A stretch of 64,000 bases of DNA, taken from assembly GCA_944354535.1 (NCBI GenBank), contig CALVPY010000001.1:1-64000 (forward strand), in the 5' to 3' direction. The number at the start of each line of letters is the position of its first letter. The stretch's first letter is position 1. The stretch comes from an uncultured Clostridia bacterium. Its GTDB lineage: Bacteria; Bacillota; Clostridia; Christensenellales; Borkfalkiaceae. The notes under the pieces are model-generated. The model saw nothing but the letters and a program-made list of their open reading frames with translations, ran no database searches and was not told the origin of the DNA. Below are positions 16,997-24,577 of this stretch, piece after piece. A program made the translations under genes and the position numbers.

Positions 16997-17130
16997 ATAC
17001 TTCCGCGAGCAAAACCACGCTTTTGCGCTGCGGGACACAATTTGCGCCATGCTTGGCGCTTGCTGTGCTTAGAATGACAGACGAGCGCGTGGGCGATAGC
17101 GTCTGTTAAAATCAACAAACTTCACCCCTC
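16997..17130. repeat. Structured repeat family Q, copy 2
   Basis: 134-bp unit. Blocks such as GCAAAACCACGCTTTTGCGC and the last 34 bp are identical to copy 1. The central hairpin differs: GCGCCA / TGGCGC replaces GTGCCC / GGGTAC, so pairing is kept. The terminal pair ACAGACG / CGTCTGT is perfect here. Confidence 0.85.
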
Positions 17131-17164
17131 ACGACTTTTTTGTGCTTGCACAAAAAAGTGTGAA

Positions 17165-18424
17165 TTATTTTAGCATAAGCCGTATGATCTCTTCGTCCGT
17201 TTCGCGCATGCCGCGGCTGGCGAGCTCGCCCACGTTGCGGATGGTGTTCTCCACTCCCTTCGAGACGATGCCGTCGCCGCCGTAGAACTGCCCGCCCGCG
17301 CGGTACAGCTCAAAGCCGATGAGCCCCGATTCCACGGCGCAGGCGATCTTGGCGGCACAGCTCGATTTAGCACCGTCGCACACCATGCCCGAATCGATGG
17401 CGATGGCGTTGACGATAGTGTGCGAGATCTCGTCCACCCCGCCGCCGTGTAAAAAACAGATGCCCGCCGCCGCACCCGCGCCCGCGCTCACCGCGCCGCA
17501 GTACGCCGAGAGCCGACCGATGCCCGATTTTAAGTGGATGGTCACAAGGTCGGAAAGGGCGAGCGCCCGCAAAAGCGTTTCATGGGAAGCGTGCAGATGC
17601 TGCGCATAGGCGATGACGGGCACGGAAGCGGTGATGCCCTGATTGCCGCTGCCCGAAACGACCACGACGGGCAGGGGGCAGCCGTTCATGCGGGCGTCCG
17701 AGCCTGCCGCCGCCCACGCTTTGGCGCGGTTGTGGATGTCGTTGCCGAATGCGCTTAAAAGCGTCTTGCCGACGCGCGCGCCCCAGTCGTTTTTCAGCCC
17801 CTCGTCGCAGATGGCGGTATTGTATGCGATCTGCCGTTCGAGCGCCTCTTTTACTTCCGAAAGGTCGTCTTCTTTCGCAAATTCCACGATGGCGCGCACG
17901 GTGAGGGGGTCTGCGGCGGGGTCGGCTTCGCCGCTCTCCGTGCGGTTTATGAGCACGTTTTCGTCCTGTTCGAGGCGCACGACGTTGGTATGATGCCCCG
18001 TGATGCGCACATATGCCGTATGCCCGCCGTGAAAGGCGCGGATGCCGATGTCGAACACGCAGCCGCTCTGCGCTTCCCGGACGGTGAGCGGCGTCGCTTT
18101 GAGGTATTCCGCGATGCGGGGGTACTCTTCTTCCCGCACGGAGGAGAGCACTTCGAGTTCGCGGTCGGCGTCTCCTGCCGCAAAGCCCGCCGCGGCGGCG
18201 CTCTCCACGCCTCTCAGTCCTCCCGTGTGGGGGACGATGACGCTCTTGACGTTCTTCAAGATGTTGCCGCTCACTTCGATCTCGCCGCGCTCGGGGAGCG
18301 TGCCCAGCGTCTTTTTTGCAAGGGCGGCGGCATAGGCGACGGCGATGGGTTCGGTGCAGCCCATCGCGGGCACGAGTTCTTCTTTGAGCCGCTCGATGCA
18401 GGCGCGCCGCAGCGTTTCTTCCAT
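17165..18424 (-). CDS. L-cysteine desulfidase / UPF0597-family enzyme
   Basis: 419 residues. The ATG chosen has GAGAGGG upstream; a longer reading adds 21 codons that overlap the promoter. Family hallmarks: MGCTEPIAVAYA near the N-terminus, SGSGNQGI in the middle, and CDGAKSSCAAKIA near residues 350-365, which supply cysteines for the [4Fe-4S] cluster known in CyuA-type desulfidases. These enzymes break L-cysteine into pyruvate, ammonia and sulfide; related L-serine dehydratase-like activity is possible. The gene is monocistronic with its own promoter. Confidence 0.85.
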   Translation of the reverse strand: MEETLRRACIERLKEELVPAMGCTEPIAVAYAAALAKKTLGTLPERGEIEVSGNILKNVKSVIVPHTGGLRGVESAAAAGFAAGDADRELEVLSSVREEEYPRIAEYLKATPLTVREAQSGCVFDIGIRAFHGGHTAYVRITGHHTNVVRLEQDENVLINRTESGEADPAADPLTVRAIVEFAKEDDLSEVKEALERQIAYNTAICDEGLKNDWGARVGKTLLSAFGNDIHNRAKAWAAAGSDARMNGCPLPVVVVSGSGNQGITASVPVIAYAQHLHASHETLLRALALSDLVTIHLKSGIGRLSAYCGAVSAGAGAAAGICFLHGGGVDEISHTIVNAIAIDSGMVCDGAKSSCAAKIACAVESGLIGFELYRAGGQFYGGDGIVSKGVENTIRNVGELASRGMRETDEEIIRLMLK

Positions 18425-18458
18425 GGTATCCCTCTCAGATGATGGTGGTCGGAAATAA

Positions 18459-18487
18459 AGTATATTGGCTTTCGGGGAAAAAGTCAA
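18459..18487 (-). promoter_or_regulatory. Promoter of the cysteine desulfidase gene
   Basis: Minus-strand TTGACT (18487-18482), 17-bp spacer, TATACT (18464-18459). Confidence 0.85.
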
Positions 18488-18608
18488 CCGATTGCAGGGG
18501 GACGGCGCAGGGGGAGGCGCATTGCCTACTTTTTGCGGGAGGCGGGCGCTCCGCGCGGAGCGGTTCTCATCACCGTTTGCGTGAGTTTCAAAAATATCGT
18601 AAGATCGG

Positions 18609-18637
18609 TTGAAATATGATAGCCTGCATGGTATAAT
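18609..18637 (+). promoter_or_regulatory. Promoter of the small-ORF unit
   Basis: TTGAAA, 17-bp spacer, TATAAT. It should produce a transcript from about 18644 reaching the two small genes at 18895 and 19075, with a 250-nt leader. Confidence 0.8.
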
Positions 18638-18667
18638 AAGATCGCGCGGAAGGACGGCGCCCGAAAA

Positions 18668-18781
18668 ATGGCAGAAAAAAAGCCTTGCAGGACTTGGCGG
18701 AAGCGATCAAAAAGTAGTCGAAAGCGTAAGAATTTCAATCGTCTTAAAAAAGCCAAAGCCCGACAAGGCAGCCGACGATAA
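18668..18781 (+). other. Possible leader ORF with A-AAA-AAG heptamer
   Basis: ATG-initiated frame of 37 codons, very basic, with no well-spaced ribosome binding site. A7 followed by G sits in slippery phase at codons 3-5; a -1 slip would give a 16-residue peptide ending ALQDLAEAIKK, which looks more protein-like than the zero frame. It may be a decayed gene with a one-base loss in the A run. Confidence 0.25.
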
Positions 18782-18821
18782 ATAATCGTCGATAGGCAGA
18801 GCGGGGCGGAGCAACCGCCCC
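18773..18821 (+). other. Two leader hairpins upstream of the small genes
   Basis: CGACGAT-AAATA-ATCGTCG (18773-18791) and GGGGCGG-AGCAA-CCGCCCC (18803-18821) lie between the promoter and the first well-translated small gene. Neither is followed by a T run. The rest of the 470-bp stretch from 18425 to 18894 shows no gene besides the weak ORF at 18668. Confidence 0.6.
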
Positions 18822-18894
18822 CTCGTAAGTCCTATTATAGCAGAAAAAGGGGAGCGTGTCAACCCCCTTCAAAGAATCATTCGGAGGTATTGTT

Positions 18895-19062
18895 ATGACG
18901 GTCACAAAACAAGGCAAAATCTACACGGTGCGGGAGAACAAGGCTTCGTGGACGGTGGAACGCAGCGTTGAACGGGTCACGATGTCTTTCAACGTTCCAA
19001 AGGCTTCCTGCCCGACGTTCGACGATTTGAAGGCGTATATTGCCGAAAGCGATCTCTTTTGA
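18895..19062 (+). CDS. Small protein, unknown function (mobile-element type)
   Basis: 55 residues; the ATG has CGGAGG seven bases upstream, so a 13-codon longer reading is unlikely. Predominantly beta-type sequence with TVxRSVERVTMSFNVPKASC. No domain recognised. It is followed 12 bp later by a second small gene; such pairs are common on integrative elements of Clostridia. This and the nearby tRNA fragments suggest a remnant element. Confidence 0.6.
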   Translation: MTVTKQGKIYTVRENKASWTVERSVERVTMSFNVPKASCPTFDDLKAYIAESDLF

Positions 19063-19074
19063 GGAGGGCAGACG

Positions 19075-19263
19075 ATGGCAAGAAGTGAGGCGCAGAAGGC
19101 GGCGGATAAGCGATATGCCGCGAAGATCAACGGAAAATATAAGGCGTTCATCGTCAACCTGATCCCCGAAGAGTGGGATTCGATCGATGCCGCGATCAAG
19201 GCGGCGGGCATGACGAAAGCCGATTTTCTCCGCTGGGCGGTGGAAGAACTGAAAAAGAGGTGA
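19075..19263 (+). CDS. Small ribbon-helix-helix-like protein
   Basis: 62 residues, RBS GAGGAGGGC. The sequence has a basic start, then a beta-like strand YKAFIVNLIPEEW, then two helices (DSIDAAIKAAGM and KADFLRWAVEELKK), a layout like Arc/MetJ-type DNA-binding proteins from plasmids and integrative elements. Role inferred only. It ends 2 bp before a bidirectional terminator hairpin. Confidence 0.65.
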   Translation: MARSEAQKAADKRYAAKINGKYKAFIVNLIPEEWDSIDAAIKAAGMTKADFLRWAVEELKKR

Positions 19264-19264
19264 A

Positions 19265-19292
19265 AAAAGCGGAGGCAAAACCTCCGCTTTTC
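19265..19292. terminator. Bidirectional terminator
   Basis: AAAAGCGGAGG-CAAAA-CCTCCGCTTTT. It serves the small plus-strand genes and can also stop minus-strand transcription of the tRNA region. Confidence 0.85.
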
Positions 19293-19295
19293 AGT

Positions 19296-19316
19296 ATGGA
19301 GCAGGAAACGGGAGTA
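19296..19316 (-). pseudogene. 3' fragment of a second tRNA-Gly copy
   Basis: 21 bp identical to the end of the intact tRNA: part of the T loop, T stem, acceptor 3' strand and CCA. The sequence diverges within the T loop. Confidence 0.75.
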
Positions 19317-19348
19317 CTTCGGCTGCGCTCGTGCTCCATTCTGCCAAA

Positions 19349-19391
19349 TAGAATAAACAAAGAAGCATTCCCCCTTCGGAAGAATGCCCTT
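19349..19391 (-). terminator. Hairpin just downstream of tRNA-Gly
   Basis: AACAAAG...CTTTGTT enclosing GAATGC / GCATTC, directly after the tRNA CCA on the minus strand. It is followed by TTTATTC, a weak terminator tail. Confidence 0.55.
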
Positions 19392-19399
19392 TGTTCATA

Positions 19400-19474
19400 T
19401 GGAGCAGGAAACGGGAGTCGAACCCGCCGGGATCAGCTTGGGAAGCTGACGCCATACCGCTAGGCGATTCCTGC
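19400..19474 (-). tRNA. tRNA-Gly (anticodon CCC)
   Basis: Full cloverleaf with encoded CCA: acceptor GCAGGAA / TTCCTGC, D arm GCC...GGC, anticodon arm TCAGC-TTCCCAA-GCTGA with CCC at positions 34-36, T arm GCGGG-TTCGACT-CCCGT (one G-U pair), discriminator T. It reads GGG codons, important in a GC-rich genome. Confidence 0.95.
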
Positions 19475-19561
19475 ATATGGATTTGTAATAAACAGGGTTC
19501 CCGCAAAGATTTTGCGTCAGCAAAAGATTTGTGGGAAGAGGAGACGCAAGCCGCGCGGTCA

Positions 19562-19582
19562 AGCCGCGAGGAACGCAGCGGC
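19562..19582. repeat. 21-bp motif shared with the structured region at 16606-16626
   Basis: The reverse complement of 19562-19582 is identical to 16606-16626. It lies in the 196-bp spacer between the tRNA 5' fragment and the intact tRNA. That spacer also holds an imperfect hairpin (about 19498-19535) like the one at 16946-16980. Confidence 0.8.
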
Positions 19583-19670
19583 GGACCTGAGGGCTTTGCG
19601 GCGACGAGGGAGTACCTTCGCACAGCTCCGCTTCGCTTCGCGCGCTCGGTGGCTGGCGCACGCCCCCGCA

Positions 19671-19721
19671 CGGGATCAGCTTGGGAAGCTGACGCCATAC
19701 CGCTAGGCGATTCCTGCATAT
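19671..19721 (-). pseudogene. 5' fragment of a second tRNA-Gly copy
   Basis: 51 bp identical to 19428-19478: acceptor 5' strand, D arm, anticodon arm and variable region. The copy diverges at the start of the T stem, so it cannot make a tRNA alone. It lies directly behind a consensus promoter. Confidence 0.85.
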
Positions 19722-19740
19722 TACGTTAAATCGTATCTCT

Positions 19741-19769
19741 ATTATAGCGGAAAAGGGGCGGGCTGTCAA
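19741..19769 (-). promoter_or_regulatory. Promoter of the tRNA-Gly region
   Basis: Minus-strand TTGACA (19769-19764), 17-bp spacer, TATAAT (19746-19741): a perfect consensus. The first product is the tRNA 5' fragment; the intact tRNA follows 196 bp on. Confidence 0.85.
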
Positions 19770-19925
19770 GCGCAAAAAAAGCGTAAAGAAGAGAAATTTT
19801 CCCGAATTTTGGCGAATTATTTTTTCGTTTTCCACACGATTCGACACAACCAGACAAAACATCCCATCAATCGACGGCATTTGTACGGTATAATCTCCGT
19901 AAATCAACCTACGGGAGGAAATACT

Positions 19926-20096
19926 ATGGAAACACGCAAGCAATTCGTTACCGAGATGGAGTTCGCCGAGGAAGTCTTTGCCATGCTCAAAGTCTGCTTT
20001 GAAGCGGAAGTCACGTTCGATGCGCAGACGGGGCGGACGGCTGTTGTCTTTGAAGACGGCACGCGCTTCGTGATCGCCGTGGAAGAACTGCGTTAA
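19926..20096 (+). CDS. Small acidic protein, unknown function
   Basis: 56 residues. Start chosen for GGGAGGAAA upstream, with TATAAT at 19889-19894 and no good -35. Helical N-terminal half, then beta-type VTFDAQTGRTAVVFEDGTRFVI. No domain recognised. Monocistronic by appearance. Confidence 0.6.
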   Translation: METRKQFVTEMEFAEEVFAMLKVCFEAEVTFDAQTGRTAVVFEDGTRFVIAVEELR

Positions 20097-20134
20097 ATTT
20101 CACGCAGTCTTCATCTTTTTTTCTCTTCCTGCGC

Positions 20135-20163
20135 TTGACGTCAGGGGGTGGAACGTGTATAAT
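20135..20163 (+). promoter_or_regulatory. Promoter of the marR-ABC exporter operon
   Basis: TTGACG, 17-bp spacer, TATAAT. The -10 box overlaps the left arm of the operator palindrome. Confidence 0.9.
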
Positions 20164-20197
20164 AATTAGGAATCTAAACAATAGGTTCCTAATTATT
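20161..20197. promoter_or_regulatory. MarR-type operator palindrome
   Basis: Perfect 12-bp arms AATAATTAGGAA and TTCCTAATTATT separated by 13 bp, covering the -10 box and the transcription start. The position predicts autorepression of the operon by the MarR protein encoded next. Confidence 0.8.
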
Positions 20198-20214
20198 TTT
20201 TTCGGGAAGAGGAC

Positions 20215-20718
20215 ATGGAACGCATCCAGGACAACGATCTCGGCTATGCCATCGGCCGCACGGCGCGCATTTTGTACCGCCTTCTGGACGGAAACCTGCG
20301 TTCGCTCGTTCTGAGCTTTTCGCAGGTGAACGTTTTGGGCTATCTTGCCGCCAAGCACGCCCGCGGGGAGGAGTGTACCCAAAAGCTCATCGCGACGGAA
20401 TGCTGCAGCACCCGCCCCTCTTCGGTGACCGGCCTTCTGCAGGCGCTCGAGCGTCAGGGCTACATCGAGCGCAGGGCGGGGGAGGATGCGCGCGTCAAGT
20501 GCGTCGCGCTCACCGAACGCGGGAAGGAGGTCGCCGACGAATGCAGCCGCTTCGTCCAAAAGACGGAGGACGCCATGCGCCGCGGGCTTTCGGAGGAGGA
20601 AACAAAGACTGTCTACCGCTGCCTTCTTCACATGGCGGATGAGCTCGAAGCGCTTTCCAAAGAGACTTTTCCCGAAGCAGGACCCGATCAAAAGGAGAGA
20701 AAACAGCAAGACTTATGA
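20215..20718 (+). CDS. MarR-family transcriptional regulator
   Basis: 167 residues, RBS AAGAGGAC. Winged-helix domain (about 30-120): CTQKLIATECCSTRPSSVTGLLQALERQGYIERRAGEDAR contains the recognition helix and the wing; the flanking helices form the dimer interface. The stop overlaps the first ABC exporter start (ATGA). Members of this family repress linked drug or metabolite exporters and let go on ligand binding; the ligand here is unknown. Confidence 0.92.
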   Translation: MERIQDNDLGYAIGRTARILYRLLDGNLRSLVLSFSQVNVLGYLAAKHARGEECTQKLIATECCSTRPSSVTGLLQALERQGYIERRAGEDARVKCVALTERGKEVADECSRFVQKTEDAMRRGLSEEETKTVYRCLLHMADELEALSKETFPEAGPDQKERKQQDL

Positions 20719-22487
20719 TCACAAGACTCATGAAGAGCGTGCGGCAGTATAAGTCGCGCGCCATATTAACGCCCGTCGTCATGGTCGTCGAGGCGGCGAT
20801 GGAGATCCTCATCCCCTTCGTCATGACGCTGCTCGTCGGCGTCATCGAGGGAGCGCAGGAGGCGGAGCGAAACCTTGTTCAGGAGGATTTCGTTCAGATC
20901 GCCATCTACGGCGGCATTATGTTCGTGCTGGGGCTCGTGTCGCTTGCAAGCGGCGTTCTGGGCGGCAAGCTCGCTTCCGAGGCAAGCGCGGGTTTTGCAG
21001 CCAACCTCAGGCAGGACGCATACGACAAGATCCAGACCTTCTCGTTCGCCAACATCGACCGCTTCTCGACGTCCTCGCTCATCACCCGTCTGACGACGGA
21101 TATCACGAGCGTGCAGATGTCCTTCCAGATGAGCATCCGCATGCTCGTGCGTGCGCCCGTCATGTTCATCTTTGCTTCCGTCATGGCATTCATCATCGAG
21201 CCGCAGATCGCGTGGATCTTCCTCGTGGCGGCTGCCATCCTCTTTGTGTTCGTGCTCCTCATCATGAACGCCGCGCAGCCGAGCTTTCGGCAGATGTTCA
21301 AAAAGTACGACCGCCTCAACGCCGTCGCGCAGGAAAACCTCACGGGCATCCGCGTCGTCAAGTCGTACGTCCTCGAAGGGCCGGAGATCGAAAAATATCA
21401 GAAGGCGACGCAGGAAGTTTACAACTATTCGGTGCGCGCCGAAAAGCTGATGGCGGCGATGAGCCCCGTCGTACAGGTCATCATGTATACGACGATGATC
21501 ATCCTGCTCTCCGTGGGCGGCGTGAGCATCGTGGGGGGCGGGCTCAGGATCGCAGACCTTACGGGACTTCTTTCGTATGCGACACAGATCCTTTCGGGCG
21601 TCATGATGGTGGCGATGGTGCTCACCTTCATCGCCATGTCCCGCCCCGCAATGGAGCGTATCTCCGAGATCTTGTCGGAAGAGAGCACCATCGAAGCCCC
21701 CGCCGACCCCGTCTTCGAAGTCAGGGACGGTTCGATCGAATTCGATCACGTCAGCTTTGCCTACCGCAAGGGCGGCGAAGGGGAGGACGTCATCAAGGAC
21801 GTCTCTTTGAAGATCGCCTCGGGCGAGACGATCGGCATCATCGGGCAGACGGGTTCCGCCAAGACGACGCTCGTCTCCCTCATCCCGCGCCTCTACGACG
21901 CGACGGAAGGGAGCGTCAAAGTGGGCGGCCGCGACGTGAAGGAGTACGACCTCACCGCCCTGCGCGACGCCGTCGCGATGGTGCTGCAAAAGAACGTGCT
22001 CTTCTCGGGCTCGGTCGCGGAGAATCTGCGCTGGGGCAAGGAGGACGCCACGCAGGAAGAGCTCGAATTCGCCTGCAAACAGGCGTGCGCCGACGAGTTC
22101 ATCGAACAGCTCCCGGGGAAATATGAATACGACCTCGGGCAGGGCGGCGTCAACGTCTCGGGCGGGCAGAAGCAGCGGCTGTGCATCGCAAGGGCGCTTC
22201 TGAAGAGCCCGAAGGTGCTCATCCTCGACGATTCGACGTCCGCCGTCGATACCAAGACGGACAGCCGTATCCGCGCGGCGCTGCGCGAACACGCGCCCGA
22301 GGTCACCAAGCTCATCATCGCCCAGCGCATCAACTCCGTGCAGGACGCCGACCGCATCCTCGTTCTCGACGAGGGGCGCGTCTCGGGCTTCGGCACGCAC
22401 GAAGAGCTCTTGAAGAGCAACGAAATTTACCGCAGCATCTACGAATCGCAGACGAGAGGAGGTGACGATCATGCCGATGCCGAATAA
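20715..22487 (+). CDS. ABC exporter half-transporter, subunit A (degenerate-site type)
   Basis: 590 residues: six-helix transmembrane domain (about 1-320), then the nucleotide-binding domain. Walker A reads GQTGSAKTT, with Ala in place of the usual second Gly; the signature is NVSGGQKQR; Walker B is VLILDDSTS, with Asp in place of the catalytic Glu. This is the pattern of the TM287-like partner in heterodimeric exporters, where one ATP site is non-hydrolytic. Coupled to marR (ATGA) and to the next gene by a 17-bp overlap. Confidence 0.93.
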   Translation: MITRLMKSVRQYKSRAILTPVVMVVEAAMEILIPFVMTLLVGVIEGAQEAERNLVQEDFVQIAIYGGIMFVLGLVSLASGVLGGKLASEASAGFAANLRQDAYDKIQTFSFANIDRFSTSSLITRLTTDITSVQMSFQMSIRMLVRAPVMFIFASVMAFIIEPQIAWIFLVAAAILFVFVLLIMNAAQPSFRQMFKKYDRLNAVAQENLTGIRVVKSYVLEGPEIEKYQKATQEVYNYSVRAEKLMAAMSPVVQVIMYTTMIILLSVGGVSIVGGGLRIADLTGLLSYATQILSGVMMVAMVLTFIAMSRPAMERISEILSEESTIEAPADPVFEVRDGSIEFDHVSFAYRKGGEGEDVIKDVSLKIASGETIGIIGQTGSAKTTLVSLIPRLYDATEGSVKVGGRDVKEYDLTALRDAVAMVLQKNVLFSGSVAENLRWGKEDATQEELEFACKQACADEFIEQLPGKYEYDLGQGGVNVSGGQKQRLCIARALLKSPKVLILDDSTSAVDTKTDSRIRAALREHAPEVTKLIIAQRINSVQDADRILVLDEGRVSGFGTHEELLKSNEIYRSIYESQTRGGDDHADAE

Positions 22488-24429
22488 CATGGCAAGGGGC
22501 GGGCGTGCGCCCGCAAGGCTGGACGCCAACAGCAAAAAGATCTTCTCGCGCCTCATGCGTTATCTCTTCGTCGATCATAAGGGCAAATTTATCTTTGCCT
22601 GCGTGCTCATCGTCGTCTCCGCGCTTGCCTCGGTGGGCGGGTCGATGTTCCTCGGCATCTTCGTCGATCAGTTCATCTCCCCTCTCATCGGCATCGAACG
22701 GGAAAGCATCGATTGGAGCGGCTTTATCGGCGCGCTCTGTGCGATGGGCGGCATTTATCTTGCGGGCGTCGTGTGCAACTACACCTACTTCCGCATCATG
22801 GTCGTCGTGGCGCAGGGCACGATGAAGCGGCTGAGGAACGAGATGTTCTCGCATATGCAGACGCTTCCTCTCAAATTCTTCGATACGCACACGCACGGCA
22901 CGCTCATGAGCCGTTACACGAACGATACCGACGTGCTCCGTCAGATGCTCTCGCAGACCATCCCGCAGCTCATCAACTCGACGGTGACCATCGTCGGCAC
23001 CTTCTGCATGATGGTGTTCTATTCCGCGACGCTGACGCTTGTCGCCATGATCTTTGTCGTGGGCATGTTCCTCTTCACGCAGAAGCTCGCAAAGCGCAGC
23101 GGCGGGTACTTTTTGCAGCAGCAGCGCGCGCTCGCTTCCGTCAACGGTTATATCGAGGAGATGATGAGCGGCCAGCGCGTCGTCAAAGTGTTCAATCACG
23201 AGGAAAAGGCGAAGGCTGCCTTCCGCACTCTCAACGAGGATCTGCGCGTCAACGCGACCAAGGCGAACGTGCTCACCAACGTCATCGGGCCCATCTCCAA
23301 CAACATCGGCTATATCCAATATATCATCGTGGCGTTTGTGGCGGCGTTCCTCGTCATGGAAGGCGGGTGGTACGCGCTCTCCGTCTACGGCTTCACAAAG
23401 GGGTTGGGCGGGGCGCTGACGCTCGGCGCCATCGTCTCCTTCCTCAACTTCGTGCGCTCCTTCAATATGCCCATCCAGCAGATCACCCAGCAGTTCAACG
23501 CCATCGTGCAGGCGTTCGCGGGCGCAGAGCGCATCTTCGAGATGCTCGACGCCGTGCCCGAGGACGAGGGCGGCGACGTGACGCTCGTCAGGGTGACGAA
23601 GACGGGCGAAAATTGGTACGAAGAGCGCGGGGACGGCGATCTTTGGGCATGGAAGGTGCCCGACGGCAGCCCCGCAGGCCATCACTTCGTGCTGTTGAAG
23701 GGGGATATCCGCTTCTACGGCGTCACCTTCGGCTATGAAGAGGGCAAGACGGTGCTCCACGACATCTCCCTCTACGCAAAGCCCGGGCAGAAGATCGCCT
23801 TCGTCGGTTCGACGGGCGCGGGCAAGACGACGATCACCAACCTCATCAACCGCTTCTACGACATCCAGTCGGGTACGATCACCTACGACGGCATCAACAT
23901 CCGCGACATGAAAAAGAGCGATCTTCGCCATTCCCTCGGCACCGTGCTGCAGGATACCCACCTCTTCACGGGCACGGTGATGGAGAACATCCGCTACGTC
24001 CGCATGACGGCGACGGACGGGGAGTGCATCGAGGCAGCCAAGCTCGCGGGGGCGGACAGCTTCATCCGCCACCTGCCCGACGGCTACAATACCATGCTGA
24101 CTTCGGACGGCGCCAACCTCTCGCAGGGGCAGAGGCAGCTTCTCTCCATTGCCCGCGCGATGGTCTCCGACTGCCCCGTCATCATCCTCGACGAGGCGAC
24201 GAGCTCCATCGATACGCGCACCGAAGCGCTCATCGAAAAGGGCATGGATAAGCTCATGGAAGGCAGGACGGTGTTCGTTATCGCCCACCGCCTCTCCACC
24301 GTGCGCAACAGCCACGCCATCATGGTGCTCGAACACGGCCGCATTATCGAACGCGGCAACCACGAACAGCTCATGGCGCAAAAGGGCAGGTACTATCAGC
24401 TCTATACGGGCAAGTTCGAACTCGAATAA
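22471..24429 (+). CDS. ABC exporter half-transporter, subunit B (catalytic type)
   Basis: 652 residues; start chosen for AGAGGAGGTGAC upstream. Transmembrane domain of about 340 residues. The nucleotide-binding domain has Walker A GSTGAGKTT, a deviant signature LSQGQRQ, and Walker B VIILDEATSS with the catalytic Glu. A charged insert of about 35 residues separates the membrane domain and the ATPase core. It complements the degenerate partner exactly as in TM287/288-type heterodimers. Substrate unknown; drugs or lipids are likely by family. Confidence 0.93.
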   Translation: MPMPNNMARGGRAPARLDANSKKIFSRLMRYLFVDHKGKFIFACVLIVVSALASVGGSMFLGIFVDQFISPLIGIERESIDWSGFIGALCAMGGIYLAGVVCNYTYFRIMVVVAQGTMKRLRNEMFSHMQTLPLKFFDTHTHGTLMSRYTNDTDVLRQMLSQTIPQLINSTVTIVGTFCMMVFYSATLTLVAMIFVVGMFLFTQKLAKRSGGYFLQQQRALASVNGYIEEMMSGQRVVKVFNHEEKAKAAFRTLNEDLRVNATKANVLTNVIGPISNNIGYIQYIIVAFVAAFLVMEGGWYALSVYGFTKGLGGALTLGAIVSFLNFVRSFNMPIQQITQQFNAIVQAFAGAERIFEMLDAVPEDEGGDVTLVRVTKTGENWYEERGDGDLWAWKVPDGSPAGHHFVLLKGDIRFYGVTFGYEEGKTVLHDISLYAKPGQKIAFVGSTGAGKTTITNLINRFYDIQSGTITYDGINIRDMKKSDLRHSLGTVLQDTHLFTGTVMENIRYVRMTATDGECIEAAKLAGADSFIRHLPDGYNTMLTSDGANLSQGQRQLLSIARAMVSDCPVIILDEATSSIDTRTEALIEKGMDKLMEGRTVFVIAHRLSTVRNSHAIMVLEHGRIIERGNHEQLMAQKGRYYQLYTGKFELE

Positions 24430-24441
24430 CGTTTGGGACGG

Positions 24442-24477
24442 GCGCCCCGCGCAAATTTTGCGCGGGGCGCTTCTTTT
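24442..24477 (+). terminator. Terminator of the ABC exporter operon
   Basis: 11-bp perfect GC stem GCGCCCCGCGC / GCGCGGGGCGC followed by TTCTTTT. Confidence 0.85.
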
Positions 24478-24541
24478 CGTCCGCGCTTGGGCGTGGGCGG
24501 CACGGCATTTGCGCCTGACGGGCGCACGGCGGGGGAAACGC

Positions 24542-24570
24542 TTGATATTTGCAAAGAGTTATGCTATAAT
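24542..24570 (+). promoter_or_regulatory. Promoter giving a probably leaderless mRNA
   Basis: TTGATA, 17-bp spacer, TATAAT ending only 7 bp before the ATG at 24578, so transcription should start at or next to the start codon. No ribosome binding site is present. Confidence 0.8.
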
Positions 24571-24577
24571 TTTCCCC

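Larger units (their letters stand above)
16290..17164. other. Gene-free, densely structured intergenic region
   Basis: Between two convergent genes lie about 870 bp with no credible coding frame. Hairpins occur almost end to end: CCAACAT-AA-ATGTTGG near 16368-16384, CTCCGCT / AGCGGAG near 16570-16592, CCCGCAAAA / TTTTGCGGG at 16766-16774 and 16788-16796, and ACTTTTTTGTGC / GCACAAAAAAGT at 17134-17159. Two different repeat families each occur twice (listed separately). I recognise no known RNA family. Confidence 0.8.

Noticed and set aside
22330..24381. 683-codon minus-strand ORF opposite the ABC exporter
   Set aside because: Composition is typical of antisense translation; the plus strand encodes a complete ATPase.
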